Below are positions 11,087 to 21,327 of a DNA stretch of 64,000 nucleotides, piece by piece. This DNA comes from Ectobius pallidus (Eukaryota; Arthropoda; Insecta; Blattodea; Ectobiidae). Location of the stretch: positions 23,447,023 through 23,511,022 of the forward strand of contig CAXKWD010000007.1 of the NCBI GenBank assembly GCA_964059195.1, read 5' to 3'. The position numbers were made by a program, and so were the translations under genes. The notes below the pieces were generated by a model. The model had not been told where the DNA came from and did no database searches. It saw only the letters and a list, made by a program, of their open reading frames with translations. Each line of letters opens with the position of its first letter. The stretch's first letter is position 1.

Positions 11087-11318
11087 AATTTTAATATTGT
11101 ACATGTTTTATCTGTAATGACTATGTGTAACACTTATACAAATCAATACTGTACGTAGAAAATTTTTTCAATTCTTTCGTACTTTTATAAACTGGTTTTT
11201 TAGAATTATATTAAAAACTATACAATTAATTTTCTAGGGCATTGTGATTCCTTATCAACCTTTTTCTATTCTTTTCAACCCTACTAGTGCTTAGGTGGAA
11301 ATATAACCTGATACATAT
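11087..11318 (-). repeat. right inverted arm of the Penelope-like fragment
   Basis: Reverse complement of 9489-9720. It ends ...cctgatacatat at 11318. Confidence 0.9.
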
Positions 11319-12030
11319 TCTAGAAAAACTTACATAATGGAGGAGTTTGCGTTTGCAAAAATCAGCATTCACTTTAAAGAAACAAACCTAGGCTATCAGA
11401 TTTTTGTCGTGAATTAGATTAGTCTAATTAGAGACTAAATGTCTAAATATAATAATTATAGCAGTGTATCATGTGTCATCTGAGAATTTTTACAATATCT
11501 TTACAAAATCAGAAGGTGTCCTAATTTTCTTTATGAATCAAGAAGGAATTTGTGGGACATAAACATTTATAACCGGTACTTAACAATAAATAGTAGAAAA
11601 AGGAAACTTCAATAAGGTTTAAATATTAACTTTCCTTACTAGAATTATTAACAGGGAATCAAAACAGCAATTGATAGTAAATTTGACTATTATCAAACCT
11701 CTAATAAATGGACGTCATGATCATGTTGATCAGTTAATTTTCATGAAAAGTATGCACACGAAACCTGAATTAGATTCGAATTTCCATCAAAATAGAACAA
11801 TAGTAACTTTTATTAATTTAACACAATATCTGGATCAAGAATCAAGGAAGGATGTAATCAGCGCTTCTAATGTCAACAGCAAGGCTAAAGAGCTCGTTAC
11901 AACTCTTCAGACTTATGTCGAAAACTGTTTTTCCCTTAGAAATATCAGGCCTAATAACCATAGAAATTGTAAATGAGCAAAGGTATCAAAACTTCATGTA
12001 AATATGGAGGAACTTTTTTAACAAAGACCT
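11319..12030. other. unrecognised DNA with a 101-codon open frame
   Basis: The plus-strand frame 11671-11976 (MIVNLTIIKPLINGRHDHVD...) is longer than most chance frames here but shows no motif I recognise. Because a LINE 3' tail follows at 12031, it may be a decayed LINE or other repeat. No other feature is seen. Confidence 0.35.
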
Positions 12031-12114
12031 ACAACCTGGTTGAGTGGAAGAGAAGGCCTTATGGCCTTAACTCTGCCAGGCAAAATAAATCATTTACTAC
12101 TACTACTACTACAA
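12031..12114 (+). mobile_element. LINE 3' end with (ACT)n tail
   Basis: Reads ggttgagtggaagagaaggc, then cttatggccttaactctgcc and aggcaaaataaatcatt, ending in actactactact. This motif with a short simple-repeat tail is the 3' end of a non-LTR retrotransposon family familiar from arthropod genomes. A related copy lies on the minus strand at 34438-34500. No coding part is recognisable upstream, so this is a 5'-truncated copy. Confidence 0.65.
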
Positions 12115-12385
12115 CGACTCAGTCATAAAAAGCAATCACAATCATTATGTAAAATTCTTAGCAAAGTAATTAAAACTGCTAACAGATTATAAATAGATCA
12201 GAAAAAAATAAAACAGGATGGGATATAATTAAAAATGAGATAAATTGAATGTCCAAAACACTGTTCCAGTGATGATAAACATAAACAACGAAGAGTTAAA
12301 GGACCAACCAATCCATCACAGCTGAGCCTATGTCCAGTCAAACAACTCTGTGAGTGGCCAATTAATTATGTAACAATTTGTGATA

Positions 12386-12619
12386 TCAAATGTTCAGAAG
12401 TAGACTATGTGTTAAAGTTTCTTCATCTTCTAGGTCTTCTTCTTCCTGCCTTCCACGTATTAGGTCAAGGATCTGTTCCGACCTCATTTCATGTACAGGT
12501 CGTATAAGTTTTCTTTTTCCCTTTAGGATCATACTGTCAAACCATTTTGGGAATCCTGGTTTCCATCTGGCATATTTTAGTACTGGAAATACGATAGGCC
12601 TACGTGCTATGGATAGCAA
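12386..12619 (-). other. 77-codon open frame of unknown origin
   Basis: Minus-strand frame with a charged tail (...RSEQILDLIRGRQEEEDLEDEETL) and no recognisable domain. The opposite strand is open over the same span (12390-12623), so at least one is chance. The acidic segment looks more protein-like than neighbouring frames, and could be an exon or transposon fragment. I see no clear splice context. Confidence 0.25.
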
Positions 12620-12982
12620 GTAAGCTGTTTTTTAAATACAAAATTTGCTTAAACGATTAAATAAGTTTGTTTTAGGCAAGACTAGCGGAAAAGTTGTGCT
12701 CAAGGGGAAAATCTTGTTTTACCAGTATAAGGGAAAATGTATATGGCAACACTGGCTGTGTCGGTTGTTGAGGAAACTTTATTCATGATTTCCTTAAAAC
12801 ATATGGGTAGGGGTATTTTTAGAATCTTATGCAAATGAAAAATTAATTCTTAACGAAAAACTGATAGTAACATGGGTTCATAATTCAAATCAAATTCCGA
12901 TTAGGTCAAAATAAAATATGGGTTAAACTGGAATATCTGTCCAAGTATTAGTCTAAAAACTAAAATCTAAATATGTTACATC

Positions 12983-13260
12983 CCTGAAGGGACTAAGCCT
13001 ACCACTTGACCGCTGCGTCATCTACCACAGGCAGATGGCAGGATTGTGGGGCATGCCTACACCCACGGCCGTTAATGGTGGTTTCCATGATCGGAGCCGC
13101 TACTTCTCTATCAAGTAGCTCTTCAATTTGAATCACGAGGCTGAGTGCACCCCGATCCAGACCTCCCTACATCAGAAAAATCCGAGGAGGTACCGGGAAT
13201 CGGACACGGGCCGATGGATCTGTAATCAGCGACGCTAACCACAAGACCACGCTGGTGGTC
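12983..13260 (-). mobile_element. tRNA-derived SINE
   Basis: On the minus strand the element starts at 13260 with gaccaccagcgtggtcttgt, then ggttagcgtcgctgatta (A-box region) and gtgtccgattcccggta (B-box region), the internal RNA polymerase III promoter of tRNA-headed SINEs. A GC-richer body follows down to about 12983. The composition differs sharply from the AT-rich flanks. Target duplications were not established. Confidence 0.7.
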
Positions 13261-14276
13261 AAATATTAGTCTACTTAGGTATATTACTTTCAACAGAACA
13301 TTGTTAATTGTGTTTTCAGAATTACATAAGGCATTTTATGATGTATCACCACTGCGACTTTAATAAGAAACTGAATGAAAAGGGCTTATTTGACCCAACC
13401 ACAGCAGGAAAGTTAAATTGTTGTAAAATAATAAACACCGGTAAGAAAGAAAAGGATATTTTACTAACAAGCACTGTGCATGCTGACGTCACTGGTGTAC
13501 TACGTGGAAGTGTAGAGAAGATTCAGTAATAGAGAATGGCACCTTATTTCAATACATAACCGTTCTCTTCTTTTTACATCATAATGGAAGTGAAAATAAA
13601 GCATATTTCAGATTGTTTCCGCTTCATAAATGTCCACTGAAACTTGTTTATGGCCATTGATGTTCTGTGTAATAAAATTAGTGGTACATGAAAGCTATTA
13701 TGAGGCGTTTCACCTTATCAGTTTATATACTGCTTGAAAAAGCTGAATGACAGCTAATGGAACTTTCAGTGTTTAAAGCTGAGGTCGATTAAAGTGGTTT
13801 ACAGCACATAAAAATGAGACGTGTGAACATTTCTTTGACTTGTACGGTTTACTACTCTTAATAGGGAGAAATTTGAACGTAAAATTCTTCAATTTCACTT
13901 CTTCACCTTTCCTCACATTCTGCTCAATATTACTTAGAAAACCTATGCTGGCTTGAAGTTCTTTCTCCAATATACCTTTTGATGTTAAATTTTCTAATGT
14001 CTAAAATCAAAATAGGTGGTATGACGAGGATTTTTCAGAACCAATGTCCATTTCTTTGCTTAATTTAGGAAATATTAACTTTAATTTGAATATTTTTCAC
14101 CACATTTATTAAATTTTACTATTCTAAGACTCAAGTCTTGTTCTTTTCTTCCCGTTTCAGATATTAGTAAGGGTTTAATTGTGGTTGAGATGTATATTAA
14201 TATATTTTCATATTTTATTTCATTAAATTATTTTGTTTTCCCAATTTCTCAGAACACGTCATGTTCCCAGTTTTGA
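13261..14276. other. AT-rich DNA, nothing recognised
   Basis: Contains a 73-codon frame at 13308-13529 (plus) with no motif. No repeat family is recognised. Confidence 0.45.
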
Positions 14277-15005
14277 TCTATAATAATAAGAGAAAGTGGT
14301 TGTCTGTTTGTCTGTCTGTCTGTGCGCAGTGCTCAGCGAAATCTACTGCGCGCAGAGATCTGAAATTTTTAACATAGATAGAATGAAGGGTGGCCAAATA
14401 CACCTCGAAGTCGGATTTTTAATCTTAGCTTTGTTCGCGAGTTATGAGTGAAAAACTGGCAACAAACGTGAATTTCTTTTGCGGAAACGAAGCAACAGTT
14501 TTCGGTAATACATTTCAATTGTCAAATCAATTGTAGGTGGCTTTTCTTTTTTCTCTCCATAATTTGGAAATAAGAGCATTGAGATTTTTTCGATATATCG
14601 CATGGGATTTATCGATCGCCTCAATTTTGTAAGTCCACCTTGGTCGATTAATTTGTTTATAATGTCAAGGCACGCAGACATCTGAAATTTTCAACATAGA
14701 CGGAAGAGGATAATGAATGTAGACCTAAATGGACAAACATTGATCGATTTGGACGGAACTAACTATCCAGATACAGAATTATTTGGGCCAGAGAACTCGA
14801 ATCTGAGGTTTTTTTCCTATTCGGCGCTTTCTAATCGTGGAATGTACTCTAAAGCCGGATATTTATCTGTTTAATTATAATTATTAATCGTTTAGTTTAT
14901 GCATGATTCACGTGTAAGCGTTAATAAATATGTTTTAATTATTTTCCTCTTAATTTTTAATCTTCGAATTAATTATCGTGGGCAAAGCCGCGGGCTTCCA
15001 TAGCA
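14277..15005 (+). mobile_element. single diverged Helitron of the 4-8 kb family
   Basis: Starts TCTATAATAATAAGAG after A (14276), with gtctgtctgtctgtg, cagcgaaatctactg and cagagatctgaaattt as in the arrays at 4.3-7.8 kb but in plus orientation. Near the end is attatcgtgggcaaagccgcgggc, the 3' hairpin in degraded form. The terminal CTAG is not intact (ccatagcaac), so the exact end is approximate. It is clearly older than the array units. Confidence 0.8.
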
Positions 15006-15148
15006 ACATGCCGGTACAACATTAAATTCTCCAACGGACTCACATATCCCGGTATAAGCTACCACCAGGCGTACTCAATATGAGAACCAACCCAGTGGCG
15101 ACTTACAACTTACAACAACAAGTACTTAAAGACCCAAGCTTCATAGAG

Positions 15149-15376
15149 GTCACAGGGGAATGATAATGCTTTTACACTGGCCGTGTGTAGGCTAAAGTGG
15201 AAAGGTTGAGTCAGAATATTGTACCGGCTCGTTGTAGCTCAATGATAGAGCAGTGGCACGGAGAGCCGACGTTCTGGTTCAAATCCCGGCTATGGCATTG
15301 AATTTTTTTCAGTCTGACTCAACCTTTCCACCTTAGCCTACACAGGCCAGTGTGAAATAGTTATCATTTCTCTTGA
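15149..15376. mobile_element. foldback element with a tRNA-like core
   Basis: Imperfect inverted repeats of about 65-70 bp: the left includes acactggcc, gtgtaggctaaagtgg and aaaggttgagtcaga (15150-15215); the right is the reverse complement ending ccagtgtgaaatagttatca (15314-15376). Between them, at 15222-15296, is a tRNA-like segment: tagctcaatgatagagc (A box; D arm GCTC/GAGC) and ctggttcaaatcccgg (B box; T arm). The acceptor ends do not pair well, so I do not call a tRNA gene. Confidence 0.65.
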
Positions 15377-16063
15377 TAAATTTTTCATTTTGTAACGTTT
15401 TATCTTCTCTCCAAACACCAAGACCCGGCGAACTTGCTAACTGGCTAAAGAGCGACGCGATCGCAAAAGGCAAAACACTATCGCGGAAAGTGAATCTGAT
15501 CTGCATTATCAACAACTTTGCAAAACCGTGAAATAAATGGCAAATGTCGTTGTTCATAAATTCCTCATGAAGGTACTGCTTCTAACTTTTCTTGGAGTTC
15601 TCAGAATGAAACAATATTTAATTATGAATCATAAAAACCCAATCACCCTTTTAAAGTGAATGAAATAGCTCGCCGAGATAGTATTAAATGGAAGGGAAAA
15701 ATGCAATGCCAAATAGTACGACTTCATGCAAGGAATTTAATTTTCATTTCAGAGTTACACAGATCATTAGTAAATTCTTTCGTGCGTATGAAAAATATTT
15801 GTGGTATAATTCCACAATTTTACAAAAAAGGCAGCGAATCACAAGTATTTAATAAACTAGGTGAAACTATTCCTTATAATTTCTGACTGTATAACCGTTT
15901 ATAGTGGAGATGCAGTTAACAGAAAATTATTAATATTTGCATTTTCTTCATCACCGTCACTATCTCCACTTCAAAAATACATGTCACAACATTCTGAACA
16001 TTCTAAGTAGGCCTAATATACTGGTAACGAAATTGCATAGTGTTTGTGCAATAAATATTTCAA
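15377..16063. other. AT-rich DNA, nothing recognised
   Basis: A 76-codon frame at 15656-15886 (plus) has no motif I know. No repeats were identified. Confidence 0.45.
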
Positions 16064-16914
16064 TCTATATATATATATATATATATATATTATGTAAAAG
16101 GGTTTGTCCTGACTGACTGAATGAATGACTGACTGACTGTCTGACTGACTGACTGACAGGAATCAACGTAGAGCCTAAACTATAATAGAGACTTGGAATT
16201 TTGACAGTACCTTCGTTTCATAATGTAAGTGCTCACTAAGAAAGGATTTTTTTTTTTTTTTAAATGCCAAAAATCAAATGTTTCTGAGAATACTTAATCC
16301 CTTTTTACACACAATTATCAAATCCAAATCACAACAGTATATTGTTGCCACTGGTCTCAGATGGGTTTGGAAATAAATGAAACGTGATATTGACAATTTA
16401 GAAAAGCTATAAATATTATAATGTTATAAATAAATATTAAAGAATTAAATCCACGAAAATAATGCAGTCACATAACTTTCTCTAGCCTGGAAATAAAGAA
16501 AACAATACGAGGTAAGGTAATATGTTTTGGGAAGAGAAGTATGAAAGTGATATTGCATTTCTGTTTAATTTCATCCCCAAAACTGTTTTATGGTAACATG
16601 AGAGTAAGAAATAAAAATCCTCTGCCACGATAATACAATTTTATGTTACCGGGTTTCTTCATATTTGAACCCCAACCAGGCTTGCTGTGTACTGTACAAG
16701 CGATGGGATGCAAAATTGCACATTCTCTATGGGTCATAAAAAGCTATATCAAGCGTTTTCTGAGGGAATAGTTTGAGTGTGATAAGTCGTTCTTCCTATT
16801 TCAAATTATAAATACCTATATTAGGGCCTAGAATTTAAAAATCAAAAGTCCTTCATAAGTTAATTTCCAATTACGAAATAAAAAACCCTGGCGACGCCGG
16901 GCCTTTTAAGTTAG
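16064..16914 (+). mobile_element. non-autonomous Helitron, second family
   Basis: Starts TCTATATATATATA after A, then aaaagggtttgtcctgac and runs of gactgact. The 3' end has accctggcgacgccgggcc (hairpin), ttttaag and TTAG followed by T, where CTAG is expected. The same 3' module (agggcctaga...aaaaccNggcgacgccgggN...aag) is found at 31146-31560 (minus) and 42520-42613 (plus). No coding capacity. Confidence 0.8.
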
Positions 16915-18015
16915 TAAGTAATATTAGAGTAATAGTAGGTAAAGTAAACAGTGCAATTTAAACCAGTACAATTAAACATAACACATACGTTCCAGGTTGC
17001 TACACAGATAGCTAGGATGCAATGTATTACATTGTGTACAATTTATTTATCAAACGTTAATTGTCGAAGTAACTTTTATTATTTTATCAATCAATTAATG
17101 CCGTCTGCATTTTTACCTAGTTACACCAAATTAAAAAGTTATTTGAGCCTTTTAACACAGTAGAACATTGACTCATTATTCTGAAGCACAGTTTTCAAAG
17201 TGCCAGTATAGTACTTTATGAGATTGTATGGTGTGTCTGTACGCGCTATAACTCGAATACGCTTTATCGGATTTTCATGAAACTTGGAACACCCATTTAT
17301 AACGTCAATGGGAAGAAGCCTATTGATTTTGAACCAAATAGATTCACCGGTTCCTTAGTAAAGACTAATTGAAGATCGCATGCGTTTTAAATGACAAATC
17401 ATTACTATACTACAAAGACGCGTTGCTAATTAATGAGGCCCTTTACTACTACAATGCAGTCAGATGTTTGTAAATTTATTGTATCACGCATGTGAGGTAT
17501 TTTTTCTAATTTTGTACTGTTGTTATCCCAGTTATTCCTTCAGATATGATTATAAAAATAAATAAATATAAATAAAGGATTTAAAATACATCTAGTCGTT
17601 GACTCATTGAATGCAGCTGCTGCTGATATAATATTGTGCATTCTATCGAAATGTACGGTACATTATATTTTAACATATTTTTCACTTTAAACGCTCCTGT
17701 GCAGGCAATAGACCTAATGTAATATGCTTATCAAACTTTAAACCTTTGCTCTTCTTTAAGCCCCCTGCTTAATGAATCGATCTGGAGCTTAATTTGGAAA
17801 TCGATGACAAAAATACCGCATTTTTCTTCATATCATTATTGCAATTATTTCTGATTAAACAAAAGCATTCTGGCACTTTGTTATATCAGTTTACCTGATT
17901 TTATTATTATATTAAAAAGCAAATAATATTTAATAAACCTAAAAAAATGACTCTATAGGAATATACCTACAGTCACTACACAGAAAGTATTATGCTGATG
18001 ACTGTTCAATTTTTA
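16915..18015. other. AT-rich DNA; possible decayed repeat at 17216-17420
   Basis: The patch cgctataactcgaatacg ... tttcatgaaacttggaac resembles sequence seen inside Helitron-type repeats, but no termini are found. The rest is featureless. Confidence 0.4.
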
Positions 18016-18311
18016 AAGAAACGTTTTCCCTATACAGGCCCTGAGGGTTCCAGGAAGTTAAGACCCCCAAATTTTAGACATTCGGAGTGTGAAGATGGTA
18101 AGGTTGTCAGTCTTACGCATCGGTCACATTTAACACCAAGGATTGCTTCTGGTACTCATTTCTGTTAGAGACTAAGTCGAACCCAGGGCCACTGTGCCAC
18201 TAGAAGGATTAGGCCATTTGAAAAACCTCAGCTACCTCATCAGGAATCAATCCCGCGACCTTCCGGTTTGTAATGTAATGCCTCAACCATTACGCTACGG
18301 TGCGCCCCCTA
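18016..18311 (-). mobile_element. tRNA-derived SINE, copy 1
   Basis: The minus strand starts near 18311 with gcgcaccgtagcgtaatgg (A box) and ggtcgcgggattgattcc (B box), then a body ending with cttcctggaaccctcagggc. Flanks ttcaattttta (18005-18015) and ttcaaatttta (18312-18322) look like an 11-bp target duplication with one mismatch. Same family as 18459-18765 but in the opposite direction; several point differences make this the older copy. Confidence 0.8.
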
Positions 18312-18458
18312 TTCAAATTTTACATCCGAACAATGAACAATTAACAATTGCCGTTCAGCAATTTCTGTTAAGTCAATATCGTACAGGCACTTATAAAACA
18401 TGTGAGTAGCGAAATCAGACATTTATTTATTACAAATGTAGGCCTATGTGGAACTATC

Positions 18459-18765
18459 GGGGGTACGCCGTAGCGTAGTGGTTGAGGCGCTGCGCTACAA
18501 ACCGGAAGGTCGCGCGTTCAATCCCCGATGAAATCACTGGAGTTTTTCAATTGTCCAAATTCTTCTGGTGGCACTATGGCCCTGGAGTCGACTCAGCCAC
18601 TAACAGAAATGAGTACCAGAAGCAATCCTGGGGGTAAAAGCGGCCGGTGCGTAAGGCTGAAAAGCTTACCCCATCATGTGCTGCATGTCTAAAAATCTGG
18701 GAGCCTTAACCTCCTGGAACCCTCTGGGCCTCTATGGCCTGTAATAGGGACCACTTTACTTTTTT
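18459..18765 (+). mobile_element. tRNA-derived SINE, copy 2, with target duplication
   Basis: Starts gggggtacgccgtagcgtag (A box), with ggtcgcgcgttcaatcccc (B box), a body shared with copy 1 (gagtaccagaagcaatcc, taacctcctggaaccctctg) and a T-rich tail. Flanked by atgtggaactatc (18446-18458) and atgtggaacgatc (18766-18778), a 13-bp duplication with one mismatch, which proves retrotransposition. Confidence 0.88.
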
Positions 18766-18778
18766 ATGTGGAACGATC

Positions 18779-21239
18779 ACAACTGCAGTGGTACATGTGA
18801 GGTTAAGACATCGTTCATAGTAGGCCTAAATATTCGAAATATTACTTATTTTTATTATTCATTTATGAGATTTATTATTTACATTAGTTTGTTTCATTCC
18901 AGAAATAGTCATCATAACTCATAAGAAATACAATTCGCGATTTTAACCTCCTCTGGATGCATTCGCCCGTCGCTAAAGTGACTCATCGATTATTGTTCTG
19001 TTGAAAAACTCTCGTGAAATAGCACAGTAATATTGTGGAAAAAATTTGTCAATGTAATTTTCCAAAAAAGTTGCTGACGCAACATCGTTATAACTTCACT
19101 GAAGAGTATACAGTGTGAGGAGTTTCAGAGTATCGGATAGTTAATCCAGATATTCAATAATCGGCTAGTCTTGCAAGTTCAAGTTAATGCTTTGTAATTA
19201 GTTTCCCTTTCAGTCTTAACCGCCTAGCACTAATAACCTGGTATTATGAAATACATCACACTGACCGATACAACCATCTTCGGGCTACTGCCAGAGTCAA
19301 CACAATCCCAGCAGCTGAGATCATTAGTAGCATTACATGAAGGATAGCTAAACAGAATCTAGGAACACACTCCAATGCACTGGCAATCTAAACACAGAAA
19401 TAGGTTGCATTCTGTTTAAGTGTACCGTGGGTGCCACTTTTTAAAGATTTTTTTTTTCCAAGAACTTCTTTTACTTGCTACCACTCTAATCCTCTTCGAC
19501 CTATCAATCAGTGAATAGAAAGGTAATTAGGCGTATTTACAATTGTCCGCAGTCTAGTACAATGTTGCCAAATACGCACAACAGCACGGTTACTTCACTT
19601 GAGAAGTGGTGAATGACAGCGGCAACACTGTGGAAATCCACGCCACTACAATAGCCCCTGTATCGGTATCGGTGTTGGTGCAGATTTTCAGATTAGGGAA
19701 CAATGTAGATAGACGATGGTTTGGGTCAAGGTCTTCTTAACATAGCACTAACAAAATATCAATTTCTTATTTGCTATATATCCCTACAGAACAGAAGGAA
19801 AGTTGATCAAATGGAACTTATCATTTGTATGAGTACATAATAGAAACGTTATTACTTCTCACATGTGTAATAAAATGTTTCAGACAACTACTGCAAGAAT
19901 TTATATTTGTCCACGTATATAAAAAATTCAACAAAGAGTTAAATTTGTTTCCCCTTTCTTTCTCTTACTGTCATCCCTAAATATGCTAACAGTACAAGAA
20001 GCATTGTATTCTACTCTGAAATTTGACACCAGGATTTTACGAGGAAAAATTGTTTTGAGATCCGCAGAATCCAAAAATACCAATTTAATAAATTTGTTTA
20101 TGTTTTTGTTCAACTAAGAAGAGCTTAACTCTTGCATAAAAAATCGTATAAAGCGAACTTTATTCCATTTAGACATATTTGAGGATGCTACATGGACACG
20201 GTGTACCTAGGTGACTAAATCTTTCTTTTATGAACATTTTACTTAATATGGCCATACTTAAAAATTTCTCGGAAAAGGATCTAACGAAAGTATTTAATTT
20301 TGTACCCTAAATTCTCCTATTAAAATGGTAATTTCGTTTGACCCAGGTTTTAAGCAAGGAAGTTATAAGTCCTTTATCGATTAAACCTAATTTAGTCCCG
20401 TCCGTCATCCACACGGTAATTGAAGAAGAATCAGCACTTCTCATTAGTGGCTGTTTGTTTTATATGGAATGGGAAGCAGTATAAAGCAGGCAAAGAAGGT
20501 TATTACTCATGAGAGTATCTCACACAAAACATTTACACAATTACACAAATTACACAAAACATTTACTAAGGTCTCCCGTTCATCAGTGCATCAAAATGCA
20601 TTTATGTTTTATTTCGTTAGCGCGAAAGCTAAAGGAGTAATTAATCTAGTAGCAAAGTGTAAAGGGTGTTAGTGAATTAGATGATTTTAGTTCCATTGTT
20701 TATTTATACATTTAAATTTCGTTGTCCGCTTTGAGTTTTGCTATTTTGGTCTTCCAAATGGAGTGGCATGACGTTAAAATAGCAGCGAGCTAGAGTGTGT
20801 GGTCGTTTAATATCCAGTATTCATGTTATTTTGCTATGTCTTCGTAACTATTTGCTAATATTGTAATATGCATATAATGCAGTATAACTACAGCAAACCT
20901 TCCCTAGTGTAAAGACATTCAACTGGTGGAAGAAAGGTACCAGGTGCCCTGGGATCTGAACTTAAGATATTAATTATATTGTATAATTTCTGGGCTTTTA
21001 TTCTTTAAGTATTCTTACTTGCATAAAAATGTACCTCATAGAGGACTTTATAATCGATTTTGATCAACCTTTCATAATAAATATACAATTAACCACTCAA
21101 CAATTTAAAAATTTGCAAAGTTAGTATTTTTGTAATCGTGATATTTTAAATACAAGTCATTTCAAGAAATAAAAAAGGCGACAGGAAACGGAAGCATTCA
21201 TATTTATAAGAATTACAAATTACTGATAAAATAACACAT
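18779..21239. other. AT-rich DNA, nothing recognised
   Basis: About 2.5 kb without a convincing gene, RNA or repeat. Frames at 19928-20113 (minus) and 20469-20672 (plus) have no motif. GC is slightly higher around 19240-19680. Confidence 0.5.
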
Positions 21240-21327
21240 AAATGGTATCGACCGGGGCCGGGATATCACCCGCGACCTTGATCATTGAAAGCTGGGGCCA
21301 TACTCACTGCGCTACCCTGGCCGACCC
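21240..21327 (-). repeat. tRNA-like SINE head
   Basis: The minus strand reads ggtcggccagggtagcgcag (A-box region) and aaggtcgcgggtgatatccc (B-box region), typical of a tRNA-derived SINE promoter. The body that should follow is not recognisable, so this is a truncated or decayed copy. Confidence 0.5.

Larger units (their letters stand above)
9489..11318 (-). mobile_element. Penelope-like element fragment with inverted terminal arms
   Basis: A minus-strand frame encoding the C-terminal part of a Penelope-like element (PLE) lies between two 232-bp arms, 9489-9720 and 11087-11318, that are near-perfect reverse complements. Recognisable coding sequence runs right up to the inner edge of the 11087 arm, so the reverse transcriptase part was lost and replaced by an inverted copy of the distal end. 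PLE insertions are known for such complex termini (pseudo-LTRs, direct or inverted partial copies). The ~560 bp between the stop codon (10284) and the left arm holds a hammerhead-like motif. Confidence 0.85.

Noticed and set aside
15222..15296. Functional tRNA gene on the plus strand
   Set aside because: A and B boxes are good but acceptor and anticodon stems are poor, and it lies within a foldback element.
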